The notes beneath the pieces are model-generated. The model was not told the origin of the DNA. It searched no databases and saw only the letters and a program-made list of their open reading frames with translations. From Roseofilum halophilum BLCC-M91 (GTDB lineage: Bacteria; Cyanobacteriota; Cyanobacteriia; Cyanobacteriales; Desertifilaceae), in assembly GCF_030068445.1 (NCBI RefSeq), contig NZ_JAQPOK010000079.1:1-64000 (forward strand): a DNA stretch of 64,000 bases, read 5' to 3'. The position numbers and the translations under genes are program-made. Shown here one piece after another: positions 37,001 through 44,300 of this stretch (positions within the stretch are counted from its first letter, which is position 1; every line of letters begins with the position of its first letter).

Positions 37001-39263
37001 TTGTTACACTGCCAATACAGGAAGAGTTCACTTTAACCACAGACTAGCCGTTATAGCCAATAGCCAAACTGAATTAGCCAAAAAACTGCATCAATTCCTA
37101 GGAGAAGATGAAGCAACAGGCATCTTTTCCAGAGAATTATCTAAAGAAATTACGGCCACAAAAGTAGCTTTCCTCTTCACAGGTCAAGGTTCCCAATACC
37201 TGAACATGGCAAGAAAGCTATATGAACAAGCCCCCGTATTCCGAGCAGCACTGGAGCAATGTAATCAAATTCTAAGTAGTTTAGAAACTTTTCAGGAAAA
37301 ATCATTACTAGAAATTCTCTATCCAGCAGCTCAAGATCGGCCAAGTTCATCCGTACTAGACCAAACCGCTTATACCCAACCCGCCCTATTTGCCATAGAA
37401 TACGCTCTCTTCAAATTATGGGAATCATGGGGAATCAAACCCGATGTAATTATGGGTCACAGTGTAGGAGAATATGTAGCAGCAACCGTAGCAGGAGTAT
37501 TTAGCCTCGAAGATGGCCTCAAACTAATAGCCATGCGGGGACAATTAATGCAAAAGCTACCCTCCGGCGGTAAAATGGTATCTATAATGGCATCAGAATC
37601 TCAGGTGACAGAAGCCATAAAAGAATATAGTTCCCAAGTCACCATAGCAGCAGTTAACGGACCAGAAAGTATCGTAATTTCAGGTGAAAGTGCAGCCATA
37701 GACCGTATTTGTAGTCTATTTGAATCAAAAGAAGTCACAACCAAACAACTACAAGTATCCCATGCCTTCCATTCCCCATTAATGGAACCAATGCTAACGG
37801 AATTTACAGCAGTAGCCAAAGAAATTACCTATAATCAACCGAAAATACCACTCATATCCAACGTTACAGGAAAACAAGCAGACGATAGTATTGCTTCAGC
37901 ACAATATTGGGTAACTCATGTCCGTCAACCCGTAAAGTTTGTCCAAGGAATACAAACTTTGCACAAACAAGGTGCTACAATCTTCCTAGAAATAGGGCCA
38001 AAACCGGTACTGTTAGGTATGGGTCGTCAGTGTCTTATGGGAGAAAAAAAACTATGGCTGCCCAGTTTACGTTCGGGAAAACCAGACTGGTTACAAATGC
38101 TCCAAAGTCTGGGAGAATTGTATGTACGGGCAATCAACATTGATTGGTTAGGATTTGATCGGGATTATTACCGTCATAAGGTAGAGTTACCAACCTACCC
38201 TTGGCAGCGAAAAAGTTATTGGATAACAGATATTCGACAACGGAAAGCTCAAGAGAAAAAGATGGTAACATCGGCAGAAAAAGTAAAACTTGATGAACTC
38301 AATCCCCAGCTAAAGGACAAACCAATGAACGAAGATACAATCTTGCACCCACCCAAACTGAGATTATCAGATCCAGAATCAGTATATCTAGAAAGTGCTG
38401 CCCCAACTCTAGAACCTCCAGCCAAAATTGAAGTGCCGCAGTTGGTGGTTCAAGCAAAACCTGCTGATAGGGAATCTGAAAATGTAACCCAATTGAAGAG
38501 CCTCGATACCAATCTGGCTCAAATCAAAGAAACCCTCAAAGAAAGTCTGGCAGTAGCTTTGTATGCAGAGATCAGTGAAATCGAAGAAGACCAAAAGTTT
38601 GTTGATTTAGGTTTAGACTCCATTGTGGGAGTTGAATGGATAACTGAAATTAATAAAACCTACAATTTCAATCTAAAGGCAACGAAACTATACGATTACC
38701 CCACCTTGTTAGATTTGGCACAGTATATCGCTGACAGCCTATCAACTCAGGATAGAAAGATTGATGTCGAGCGATCGCCATCTGCCCCAACTCGAACAGC
38801 GATCGGCAAGCCATCTCTACCATCAACTCCCTCCCAGAACAATTTCTCACACATCAAAGAACTTTTGAAACAACAGTTAGCGGAAGCTCTGTATGCGGAT
38901 ATCAGTGAAATTGAAGAAGACCAAAAGTTTGTCGATTTAGGTTTAGATTCTATTGTGGGAGTCGAATGGATAACTGAAATCAATAAAACCTACAATTTAA
39001 ACATCAAGGCCACAAAACTATACGACTACCCAACCTTATTAGATTTCACAAAGTATATTACCCAGGAACTTGGCGCTACCCAAGGAATCCTTTTACCAAA
39101 AGAGTATAAAAAAACCATTCAAAAAGACGATTCACCTAGAAATTCTCAAGAAGACATGGCACAAAAACTACGCTCAATATTGAAGAAAGTGGCAAACAAA
39201 GAATTAACCGTCCAGGAAGGAAATCAAATGATTCAACAAATCAAAAATCAAGCAAAAACATAG
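31080..39263 (+). CDS. NRPS-PKS hybrid module 4: TubC dock-C-AMP ligase-PCP-KS-AT-ACP-ACP
   Basis: A 2727-residue hybrid. Residues 1-55: TubC_N docking domain. Condensation domain about 75-515 with HHIIGDG at 207-213. About 527-605: a segment like the C-terminal subdomain of adenylation domains, but reading GEVDEAVL where GKvDr is expected. About 715-1260: AMP-forming ligase with T888-SGTT and the acyl-CoA-synthetase signatures GRFKEIINRAGEKISP and GMTGK, closer to Pcs60/oxalyl-CoA-ligase-type enzymes than to amino-acid-activating domains. About 1340-1390: a second adenylation-type tail with an intact GKIDR. PCP Ser1437; KS about 1497-1930 (Cys1670 in TACSTS); AT with Ser2128 and HAFH; twin ACPs Ser2514 and Ser2624. 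There is no KR, so a beta-keto thioester is left for beta-branching. The unit activated by the ligase is not predictable. Three repeat insertions lie in or beside the ligase. Confidence 0.93.
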   Translation: MNLKKLLYKISSQGIKVWAEGDELKVNAPKGSLTAEIREVLSQNKIELLQLLQQRSSSVNVNSIPLVPVHRDRNFTLSYQQERLWSVAQLMPDNVTLNLCQAVRLQGLINIQLLQNSWQQIIDRHEILRTSFALVEGALVQVSIPKLEVSIVVEDNSNLSESEIEDLIEENIAQESRRSFDLAQAPLFNLKWLRFGDTDGALILVYHHIIGDGLSINLLTQELLTLYDASLEKKPSPLTDLDIQYGDYAVWQRQWLQGEVLEKGLNYWQQQLTGVSTLYPVPVDNLQLSSGFESNHKSFQISASTWSAVQQLSSEYSITPVVVFLSVFYVLIVQYSLKSDIVVGLPVSGRVHPKLQSAIGFFTDIILLRTQVDEHLEFKELLSRVKEVMVEAYANQHIPLNYVAEFVEHHTYQQYKNLFQLFFDYIDFGENAQNHSNFKATKIEGKLPTDIDLFFTLFKVNQEIKGGLTYNANWFEEETIIGLIDSYLFILEQCLETTDRKVTELELSPQLKVHFRELHSQSRKQVLLKTALESIPEVQDYAIVTRDNQDVAYVVVAGDFSVEKIESFLQDRLSSELLPAAYVPVSTLPRTELGEVDEAVLAAIEVMDADLIARWEEKLRSFSVSVGESHPEIEEAVVMVQYHPAPVMGTRGRGDAGTRGRGDAGTERERDTGTRGRGDAETGKIEILPESSLSPSTSPCQVDEIAASVEFETWTDLLPGTDRPAILGVDGRKPLTHAALKAFVQSPPDNANLSHLGIGITERVCAAMPNGSEAAVAFLSLAQQCVFAPISLSLTEKQVLFELEDLSAVALILQRGEANQRSNAKLKACAESLGVRVIELIPDPSVCGVFTLEEVTASQKAEPTPHPSQEGNRREKPTRDHVALVLHTSGTTRKPKTVPLTHGNLTAGSLTISRTIALTPEDTCINIMPLFHIHGLSVNILASLLAGASVLCTPGLYGTENGVADFFRWLQPGAGEGEGHGDTETRRRGDAENGNATPNFPHPGGNQRNVTWYSAVPTMHQAILEYAEQAIAQTGAAPQHSLRLIRNCSAALLPAIAERMAKAFNCEILPTYAMTESMPICSPQLGQGLAKHGSVGPAAGPQLIIGEVKENDAGQPTLNVLPPYSEGEVMVKGACVTAGYELRDWMDYNPNEEAFIEGWLRTGDKGYLDEDGYVYLVGRFKEIINRAGEKISPMLVEDVLQRHPGVGQVVVFAAPHEVLGEVVGAAIVPVPNQPRPSLAALRQFALKQKELELQWLPECLVWMSAIPKGMTGKPARIGLAKRLGLPVMAADATTAPRTFVATEGADGKFSLETIDNSPAQTENGQGVCQKLSKLTAYFTSKTKNFPIAQLQQLAVRDRFGTPSQILPTDFVQLEAFPLTPDGKIDRKRLRELEQPQTEQSPLAANETQQKIASIWQEVLQLEEVGITDNFFELGGKSILLIQVYSKLREAFVDLNVKVVDLLTYPTVDSLSRFIIGDREAQVSKKNPIKPFKQHQDNRDIAIIGMSGRFPGAKNLEEFWENLKNGVESISSLSDQQLLKSGVTTEALNDPNYVKVNARISDIDMFDADFFNYSRREATEIDPQQRLFLESAWEAIENGGYNPKTYQGSIGVYAGGGIPSYLISYIGEKDLVVINKRSLEQLFGNDKDYLATRAAYKLNLTGPAINVQTACSTSLVAVHLACQSLLSGECDMALAGGVSIQVPQEVGYTYQEGMIFSPDGHCRPFDANAQGTVFGNGVGVVLLKPLSQAIADGDCIQAVIKGSAINNDGSFKLGYTAPSVDGQIGVISRALAIARINPETITYIEAHGTGTELGDPIELEALTKTFSEHTQKKQFCAVGSVKSNVGHLNTAAGVVSLIKTVLALKHGLIPPSLHFKQPSPQIDFPNSPFYVNTHLSEWSSNGTPRRAGVSSFGIGGTNAHLVLEEAPRQGNPQDPLERSVHLLTLSAKTQKALEELVSRYCDYLGTHPESDLADICYTANTGRVHFNHRLAVIANSQTELAKKLHQFLGEDEATGIFSRELSKEITATKVAFLFTGQGSQYLNMARKLYEQAPVFRAALEQCNQILSSLETFQEKSLLEILYPAAQDRPSSSVLDQTAYTQPALFAIEYALFKLWESWGIKPDVIMGHSVGEYVAATVAGVFSLEDGLKLIAMRGQLMQKLPSGGKMVSIMASESQVTEAIKEYSSQVTIAAVNGPESIVISGESAAIDRICSLFESKEVTTKQLQVSHAFHSPLMEPMLTEFTAVAKEITYNQPKIPLISNVTGKQADDSIASAQYWVTHVRQPVKFVQGIQTLHKQGATIFLEIGPKPVLLGMGRQCLMGEKKLWLPSLRSGKPDWLQMLQSLGELYVRAINIDWLGFDRDYYRHKVELPTYPWQRKSYWITDIRQRKAQEKKMVTSAEKVKLDELNPQLKDKPMNEDTILHPPKLRLSDPESVYLESAAPTLEPPAKIEVPQLVVQAKPADRESENVTQLKSLDTNLAQIKETLKESLAVALYAEISEIEEDQKFVDLGLDSIVGVEWITEINKTYNFNLKATKLYDYPTLLDLAQYIADSLSTQDRKIDVERSPSAPTRTAIGKPSLPSTPSQNNFSHIKELLKQQLAEALYADISEIEEDQKFVDLGLDSIVGVEWITEINKTYNLNIKATKLYDYPTLLDFTKYITQELGATQGILLPKEYKKTIQKDDSPRNSQEDMAQKLRSILKKVANKELTVQEGNQMIQQIKNQAKT
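33023..33118 (+). repeat. 8-bp G-rich tandem repeat (GGGGACGC)n inside the hybrid NRPS-PKS gene
   Basis: Six perfect GGGGACGC units run from 33023 to 33070, a seventh (GGGGACGG) follows at 33071-33078, then a run of AG dinucleotides, then two more units near 33095-33110. Three units make 24 bases, read as eight residues (GTRGRGDA). Because a unit is eight bases, gain or loss of one or two units would shift the frame. The GGGG runs separated by four bases could also form a G-quadruplex on the coding strand. It lies between the first adenylation-like remnant and the ligase. Confidence 0.9.
33668..33705. repeat. In-frame palindromic repeat (CCCCTCC-CA-GGAGGGG) in the ligase domain
   Basis: CCCCTCC at 33677-33683 pairs with GGAGGGG at 33686-33692, flanked by further C-rich and G-rich runs. 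The segment is read as PTPHPSQEGNRREKPT just ahead of the ATP-binding motif HTSGTT. CCCCTCCCAGGAGGGG is a common cyanobacterial dispersed palindrome. It sits in a surface loop, where insertion could be tolerated. Confidence 0.6.
34021..34056 (+). repeat. Second 8-bp repeat tract (GAGACACG/GAGACGCG) in the ligase domain
   Basis: Four 8-bp units: two GAGACACG then two GAGACGCG, followed by a partial GAGAATGG. It is translated within GDTETRRRGDAEN. This is a variant of the 33023-33118 tract about 1 kb upstream, so the same repeat family has entered the same domain twice. Confidence 0.8.
38520..39065 (+). other. Twin ACPs with the beta-branching Trp signature
   Basis: Two near-identical carrier domains (phosphopantetheine serines Ser2514 and Ser2624, 110 residues apart) share the core EIEEDQKFVDLGLDS and the following IVGVEWITEINKTYN. 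In each, Trp lies six residues after the modified Ser. A Trp at this place (DSxxxxxW) is known from ACPs recruited by HMG-CoA-synthase cassettes. Twin copies of this kind raise flux through the branching step in other pathways. The HMGS gene begins 53 bases after this gene ends. Confidence 0.88.
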
Positions 39264-39315
39264 TACGATCTTTCAGGAAGATTTGATAAATCTATAATAA
39301 ATCAGGAGTGAAATC

Positions 39316-40575
39316 ATGCAAAAAGTTGGAATTGAAGCCCTAAATATATATGGAGGTTCGGCTAAAATCGATGTGCGAATGTTGGGCGAAGCACGTCAGT
39401 TAGACATGACTCGCTTCGATAATCTAATGATGAAAGAAAAGGCAGTAGCGATGCCTTTTGAAGACCCAGTTTCTTATGCCATTAATGCAGCCAAACCCAT
39501 TATTGATAGCCTCAGCAATCTGGAAAAACAACAAATCAAAATGGTGATAGCTTGTACTGAGTCTGGCATTGATTTTGGTAAATCTATCAGCACTTATGTT
39601 CAAGATTATTTGGGGCTAAGTCGTAACTGCCGAATGTTTGAGATTAAGCAAGCTTGCTACGCAGCTACAGCAGGCTTACAGATGGCATTCAATTTAATTT
39701 TATCCCAAACCTCTCCAGGGGCTAAAGCTTTAGTTATAGGAACTGATATATCCCGGTTTATTGTCACAAAGGGAAGAGAAGCTATCAACGAAGATTGGTA
39801 CTTTGCCGAATCAAGTAGTGGTGCTGGAGCAGTCGCTATGTTAGTCAGTGAAGTTCCTAAAATTTTCCAAGCTGATGTAGGATGTAATGGTTACTATGGC
39901 TATGAAGTCATGGATACTTGTAGACCTAACCCAGACTCAGAAGCAGGAGATGCAGACTTATCCTTGCTATCCTACCTAGATTGCTGTGAAAATGCCTATC
40001 AGCAGTATCAAGATCGGGTAGAAGGAGTAGATTACCAAAAAACTTTTGATTACTTAAACTTTCATACTCCCTTTGGAGGGATGGTAAAAGGCGCTCACCG
40101 AAGTATGATGCGTAAGTTGAAAAGAGCCAAACCGGTGGAGATTGAAGAAGACTTTCAAAAACGGGTGATGCCAGGATTAATCTATTGCCAACAAGTAGGA
40201 AATATCATGGGAGCAACCGTATTTTTATCCTTAGCTAGTATGATAGACAATGCAGATTTTAGCAAACCTCGACGGATAGGCATATTCTCTTATGGATCGG
40301 GTTGTTGTTCAGAATTTTATAGTGGAGTTGTTGCCCCAGAAGCAAAGGAAATTCAAGCTCAACAAAACATTTCATCACAATTAGCAACGCGCTATTCTTT
40401 AAGCATGGAAGAATATGAGCAGTTACTGAATTATAGTTCGACAGTTGCCTTTGGCACTAGAAATGTGACTTTAGATTACAAACTCTTTCCTAGTGTATGG
40501 AAACAAATTGAAGGCAAAGGTCGCTTAGTGCTGAAACAAATCAAAGACTTTCACCGAGAATATGAATGGGTATAG
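39316..40575 (+). CDS. 3-hydroxy-3-methylglutaryl-ACP synthase (HMGS) of a beta-branching cassette
   Basis: A 419-residue HMG-CoA-synthase-family enzyme of the PKS type (CurD/PksG/MupH-like). The catalytic Cys is Cys114 in KQACYAAT; the region with the active-site His reads FHTPFGGMVKGAHR near residue 250 and the Glu region lies near residue 80 (ACTESGIDFGKS). It adds an acetyl group from a donor ACP to the beta-keto group of the chain on the twin ACPs, giving an HMG-like intermediate. AGGAG lies about seven bases before ATG 39316. Its stop overlaps or abuts the ECH1 gene, and it sits directly after the module holding the twin ACPs, as in other cis-AT branching pathways. Confidence 0.95.
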   Translation: MQKVGIEALNIYGGSAKIDVRMLGEARQLDMTRFDNLMMKEKAVAMPFEDPVSYAINAAKPIIDSLSNLEKQQIKMVIACTESGIDFGKSISTYVQDYLGLSRNCRMFEIKQACYAATAGLQMAFNLILSQTSPGAKALVIGTDISRFIVTKGREAINEDWYFAESSSGAGAVAMLVSEVPKIFQADVGCNGYYGYEVMDTCRPNPDSEAGDADLSLLSYLDCCENAYQQYQDRVEGVDYQKTFDYLNFHTPFGGMVKGAHRSMMRKLKRAKPVEIEEDFQKRVMPGLIYCQQVGNIMGATVFLSLASMIDNADFSKPRRIGIFSYGSGCCSEFYSGVVAPEAKEIQAQQNISSQLATRYSLSMEEYEQLLNYSSTVAFGTRNVTLDYKLFPSVWKQIEGKGRLVLKQIKDFHREYEWV

Positions 40576-41342
40576 CTATGGATTATCAAACCCTCAAAAT
40601 CAGCGATCAAGGCGTTGTACAAAGGATTCAAATCTATCGACCTGAAGCTAACAATAGCATTAATAGTCAGTTAACGATAGAATTGTTATCAGCGTTGCAA
40701 GCTGCTGAAGCCGAGGAAGTAGTCAAAGTCATCATACTCGAAGGACTCCCTGATGTCTTTTGTACAGGCATGGATTTTGGAGAAGTAGCAACAGCACAAG
40801 AACTCGATCCAAAAGGACGTTATAACGCTTACTACGATATTTTGAAACAAATGTCTCAAAGTAGCAAAGTGATTTTGTCAGTTGTGCGTGGAAAAGTCCA
40901 GGCAGGAGGGGTAGGTTTAGTCGCAGCAAGTGATTTAGTTATTGCTGATGAAACGGCAACTTTTGTTTTATCAGAATTATTATTTGGGTTATTACCCGCT
41001 TGTGTATTGCCTTTTTTGATTCGTCGAGTGGGGTTTCAAAAAGCCTACCGTTTAGCACTAACAACTCAAACCATCTCAGCCTCAGAAGCTGAGAAGTGGG
41101 GATTAATTGATGAATATGGCAGTAGTACGAATCAGTTAATTAGTAAATATATTCGACGTTTAAAGTATTTACCTTCATCAGGGGTGAAAGAGCTAAAAAA
41201 CTATATTAGTCAGTTATGGATCGTTCAAGCAGAAACTCAAGATTTAGCGGTAAATGAGATTTTTAGACTAATAACAGAACCCACGGTTCAAGAAAAAATT
41301 AAACGTTTTCAACAAGAGGGATTATTTCCATGGCAAACCTAA
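40566..41342 (+). CDS. Enoyl-CoA hydratase-family ECH1 dehydratase of the beta-branching cassette
   Basis: A 258-residue crotonase-fold enzyme. The oxyanion-hole segments DVFCTGMDFGEVA (near 60) and VRGKVQAGGVGLVAASDLVIA (near 110) match the ECH1 type (CurE-like), which removes water from the HMG-like intermediate to give a 3-methylglutaconyl chain. Two starts are possible: ATG 40566, overlapping the HMGS stop by ten bases, or ATG 40578, two bases after it (removing MGIA); the second matches homologues about as well. The 3' end overlaps the ECH2-PKS gene by 13 bases, so HMGS, ECH1 and ECH2 are translationally linked. Confidence 0.94.
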   Translation: MGIAMDYQTLKISDQGVVQRIQIYRPEANNSINSQLTIELLSALQAAEAEEVVKVIILEGLPDVFCTGMDFGEVATAQELDPKGRYNAYYDILKQMSQSSKVILSVVRGKVQAGGVGLVAASDLVIADETATFVLSELLFGLLPACVLPFLIRRVGFQKAYRLALTTQTISASEAEKWGLIDEYGSSTNQLISKYIRRLKYLPSSGVKELKNYISQLWIVQAETQDLAVNEIFRLITEPTVQEKIKRFQQEGLFPWQT

Positions 41343-44300
41343 ATCTTAATTTGGACGTGGCAAAGAGCAACTCTGATGTAGTCCAACTCGTGGAGTTGGG
41401 TAATGGTGTTGTGCAAATCACCATGAGAGATGAAGAGAACTCCAATATCTTTTCTCTGGAAATAATTGAGGGATTATCCAGATGCTTTGAGGCAGTTGCT
41501 CAAAACAAAAGTTACAAAGTCGCAATCTTGACCGGTTATGGAAATTATTTTAGTTCCGGAGGAACACAAGAAATACTAATTAGTATTAGCAAAGGAGAAA
41601 TTAAATGTAGTGATTCCGATTTTTTTAGAATAGCACTAGATTGTCCAATACCCGTAATTGCAGCGATGCAAGGTCATGCGATTGGTGGAGGTTTAGTTCT
41701 TGGATTGTATGCAGATTTGGTTGTACTCAGTCAAGAAAGTATTTACACCGCTAATTTCATGAAGTATGGTTTTACTCCGGGTATGGGATGTACCTTCATC
41801 GCCCCAGAGAAATTAGGCGCATTAGGGCTAGAAATGATGTACACTGCCCGAAACTATCGAGGGAAGGAGTTAGCTGAACGGGGTGTTTCTTTTCCAGTTG
41901 TCCCGAGAAAAGATGTGCTAAAAGTTGCCAAAAAATTAGCCTATGAACTGTCGGAAAAACCGAGACTATCTTTAATAACATTAAAGAAACACTTACAAAC
42001 AAGAATCAATAAAGAGCTGCCGGAATTCGTAGAGAAAGAAGTGGCTATGCATGACATAACTTTTGGTCAATCAGAGGTGGTCAGTAAAATCGATCAAACT
42101 TTTGACGAAATGAAAGGGGTCAGCAGTAAACTTCAAAATTCAAGTCAAGAGCCTATAAGTAACCAGGAGAAAATATTACTTGAATTGCAATCGGGTCAAC
42201 TTTCCTTGGAAGATGCGGAACAGCTATTGTTAGGAAATCAAGAAGAAGAAAGCACAGATAATCTACAAAGCGAGTCGATCAACTTAGGTAGCTCTGAAGA
42301 AATCTTGTCTTTAATGAGTTCAGGAGAAATCTCTTTAGAAACAGCAGAAAAATTATTATTAGAAGCAGTAGAACCAGAAATACTGAACCCTAGTCAGGAT
42401 GGTGTAGATGATATAGCGAGTACAGATATAGCAATCATTGGCATGTCATGTCGATATCCAGGGGCAAATAACTGGCAAGAATTTTGGGAAAATTTAAAGA
42501 ATGGAGTGGACAGTGTAACCGAACCTCCTCCTGGAAGATGGCAAGAAAAAAATTGGTATCACCCAGATCCAGAGCATCCAGGTACTTCCTATTCAAAATG
42601 TGCTGGTTTTTTAGATGAAATTGATAAATTTGACCCTTTATTCTTTAAGATTTCTCCGGAAGAAGCCCGGTTTGTGGAGCCTCAACAAAGAATATTTTTA
42701 GAAGAGGCTTACCACGCTATAGAGGATGCTGGATATGCGAGTGACTCTCTCAAAGGCAAACAGTGTGGAGTATTTGTTGGAGCCTCAACAGGTGATTATA
42801 TCAATTTATTGTCAAATTCTGGATTAAATACTCATCGGTTTGTACTGACAGGGAATATACTGTCTATTGTACCCGCAAGAATCGCTTATTTCCTTGACTT
42901 GAAGGGGCCGGTAGCAGCTATTGATACGTCTTGCTCATCATCATTAGTGGCTGTTCATCAAGCGTGTGAAAGTATACAAAGAGGGGAGAGCGAAATAGCG
43001 ATCGCTGGAGGCATTAACATTTTATCAACAGCAGACTTACAAATAACGTCAAGTAAGTTTCAAATGATATCTCCTGAAGGACGTTGCAAAACTTTTGATG
43101 CTGAAGCATCAGGTATAACTTGGAGTGAAGGTTGCGGTGTTGTTTTATTAAAAAGGTATAGCCAAGCCATTCAAGACAAGGATCATATCTATGGCGTGAT
43201 CAAGGGAACAGGAGTCAATTATGATGGTAATACTAACGGAATTAGTGCCCCTAGTAGTCAATCTCAAGCGAGTTTAGAAGAAGCAGTTTATCAGAAGTTT
43301 GGCATTAACCCAGAAACGATTAGTTATGTAGAAGCTCACGGTACAGCAACACCTCTGGGAGATCCCATAGAAGTAGAAGCTTTAACAGAATCCTTTTCTA
43401 AATGGACTAAGAAGAAACAGTTTTGTGCCATCGGATCAGTAAAGACTAATATTGGTCATGGAGCAATGGCTGCTGGGGTTTCTGGTTTGATCAAGACAGC
43501 TTTGTGCCTCAAAAACCAAAAATTAGTTCCATCATTACATTTTAATCAAGCCAACCCGCATATTGACTTTGACAATAGCCCTTTTTATGTCAATACAGAA
43601 TTCAAAGATTGGGAAGTATTAGAAAATCAACCAAGGCGAGCTGCTGTTAGTTCTTTTGGTTTTAGCGGCACTAATGCTCATTTAGTCATAGAAGAAGCTC
43701 CCTCTCAAGTTAAAAGTCAGAATGTTGTTGAACGTCCAATTCATCTATTAACTCTTTCAGCGAAAACAGAAAAGGCTCTAGAAGAGTTAGTCAGTAGTTA
43801 TCAAAATTACTTAGAAACTCATCCTCACTTAGAAATAGCAGATATATGTTATACCGCTTCTACAGGCAGAACCCATTTTAATCATCGACTAGGGGCGATC
43901 GCATCCGATCCCAAAGAATTAAGCGAAAAACTGCTTGGGTGGAAAACTCAGGAACAACCAGTAGGAGTATTTTCAGGACAACAAAATAGGAAAAGTCCGA
44001 AGATAGCGTTCCTCTTCACAGGGCAAGGTTCCCAGTATGCGAATATGGGAAGAAAACTGTATGAACAAGCACCGACTTTCCGTCAAGCTTTAGAGGAATG
44101 TAACCAAATTATACAACCCTATCTGGAAGTCCCTCTATTAGAAGTTATCTACTCGTTAGATACACAAAAGTCAACTTCTGATGTATTAGACCAAACCGCT
44201 TATACCCAACCCGCCCTATTTGCCATAGAATACGCCCTCTTCAAATTATGGGAATCATGGGGAGTCAGGCCAGATGTAGTTATGGGTCACAGTGTAGGTG

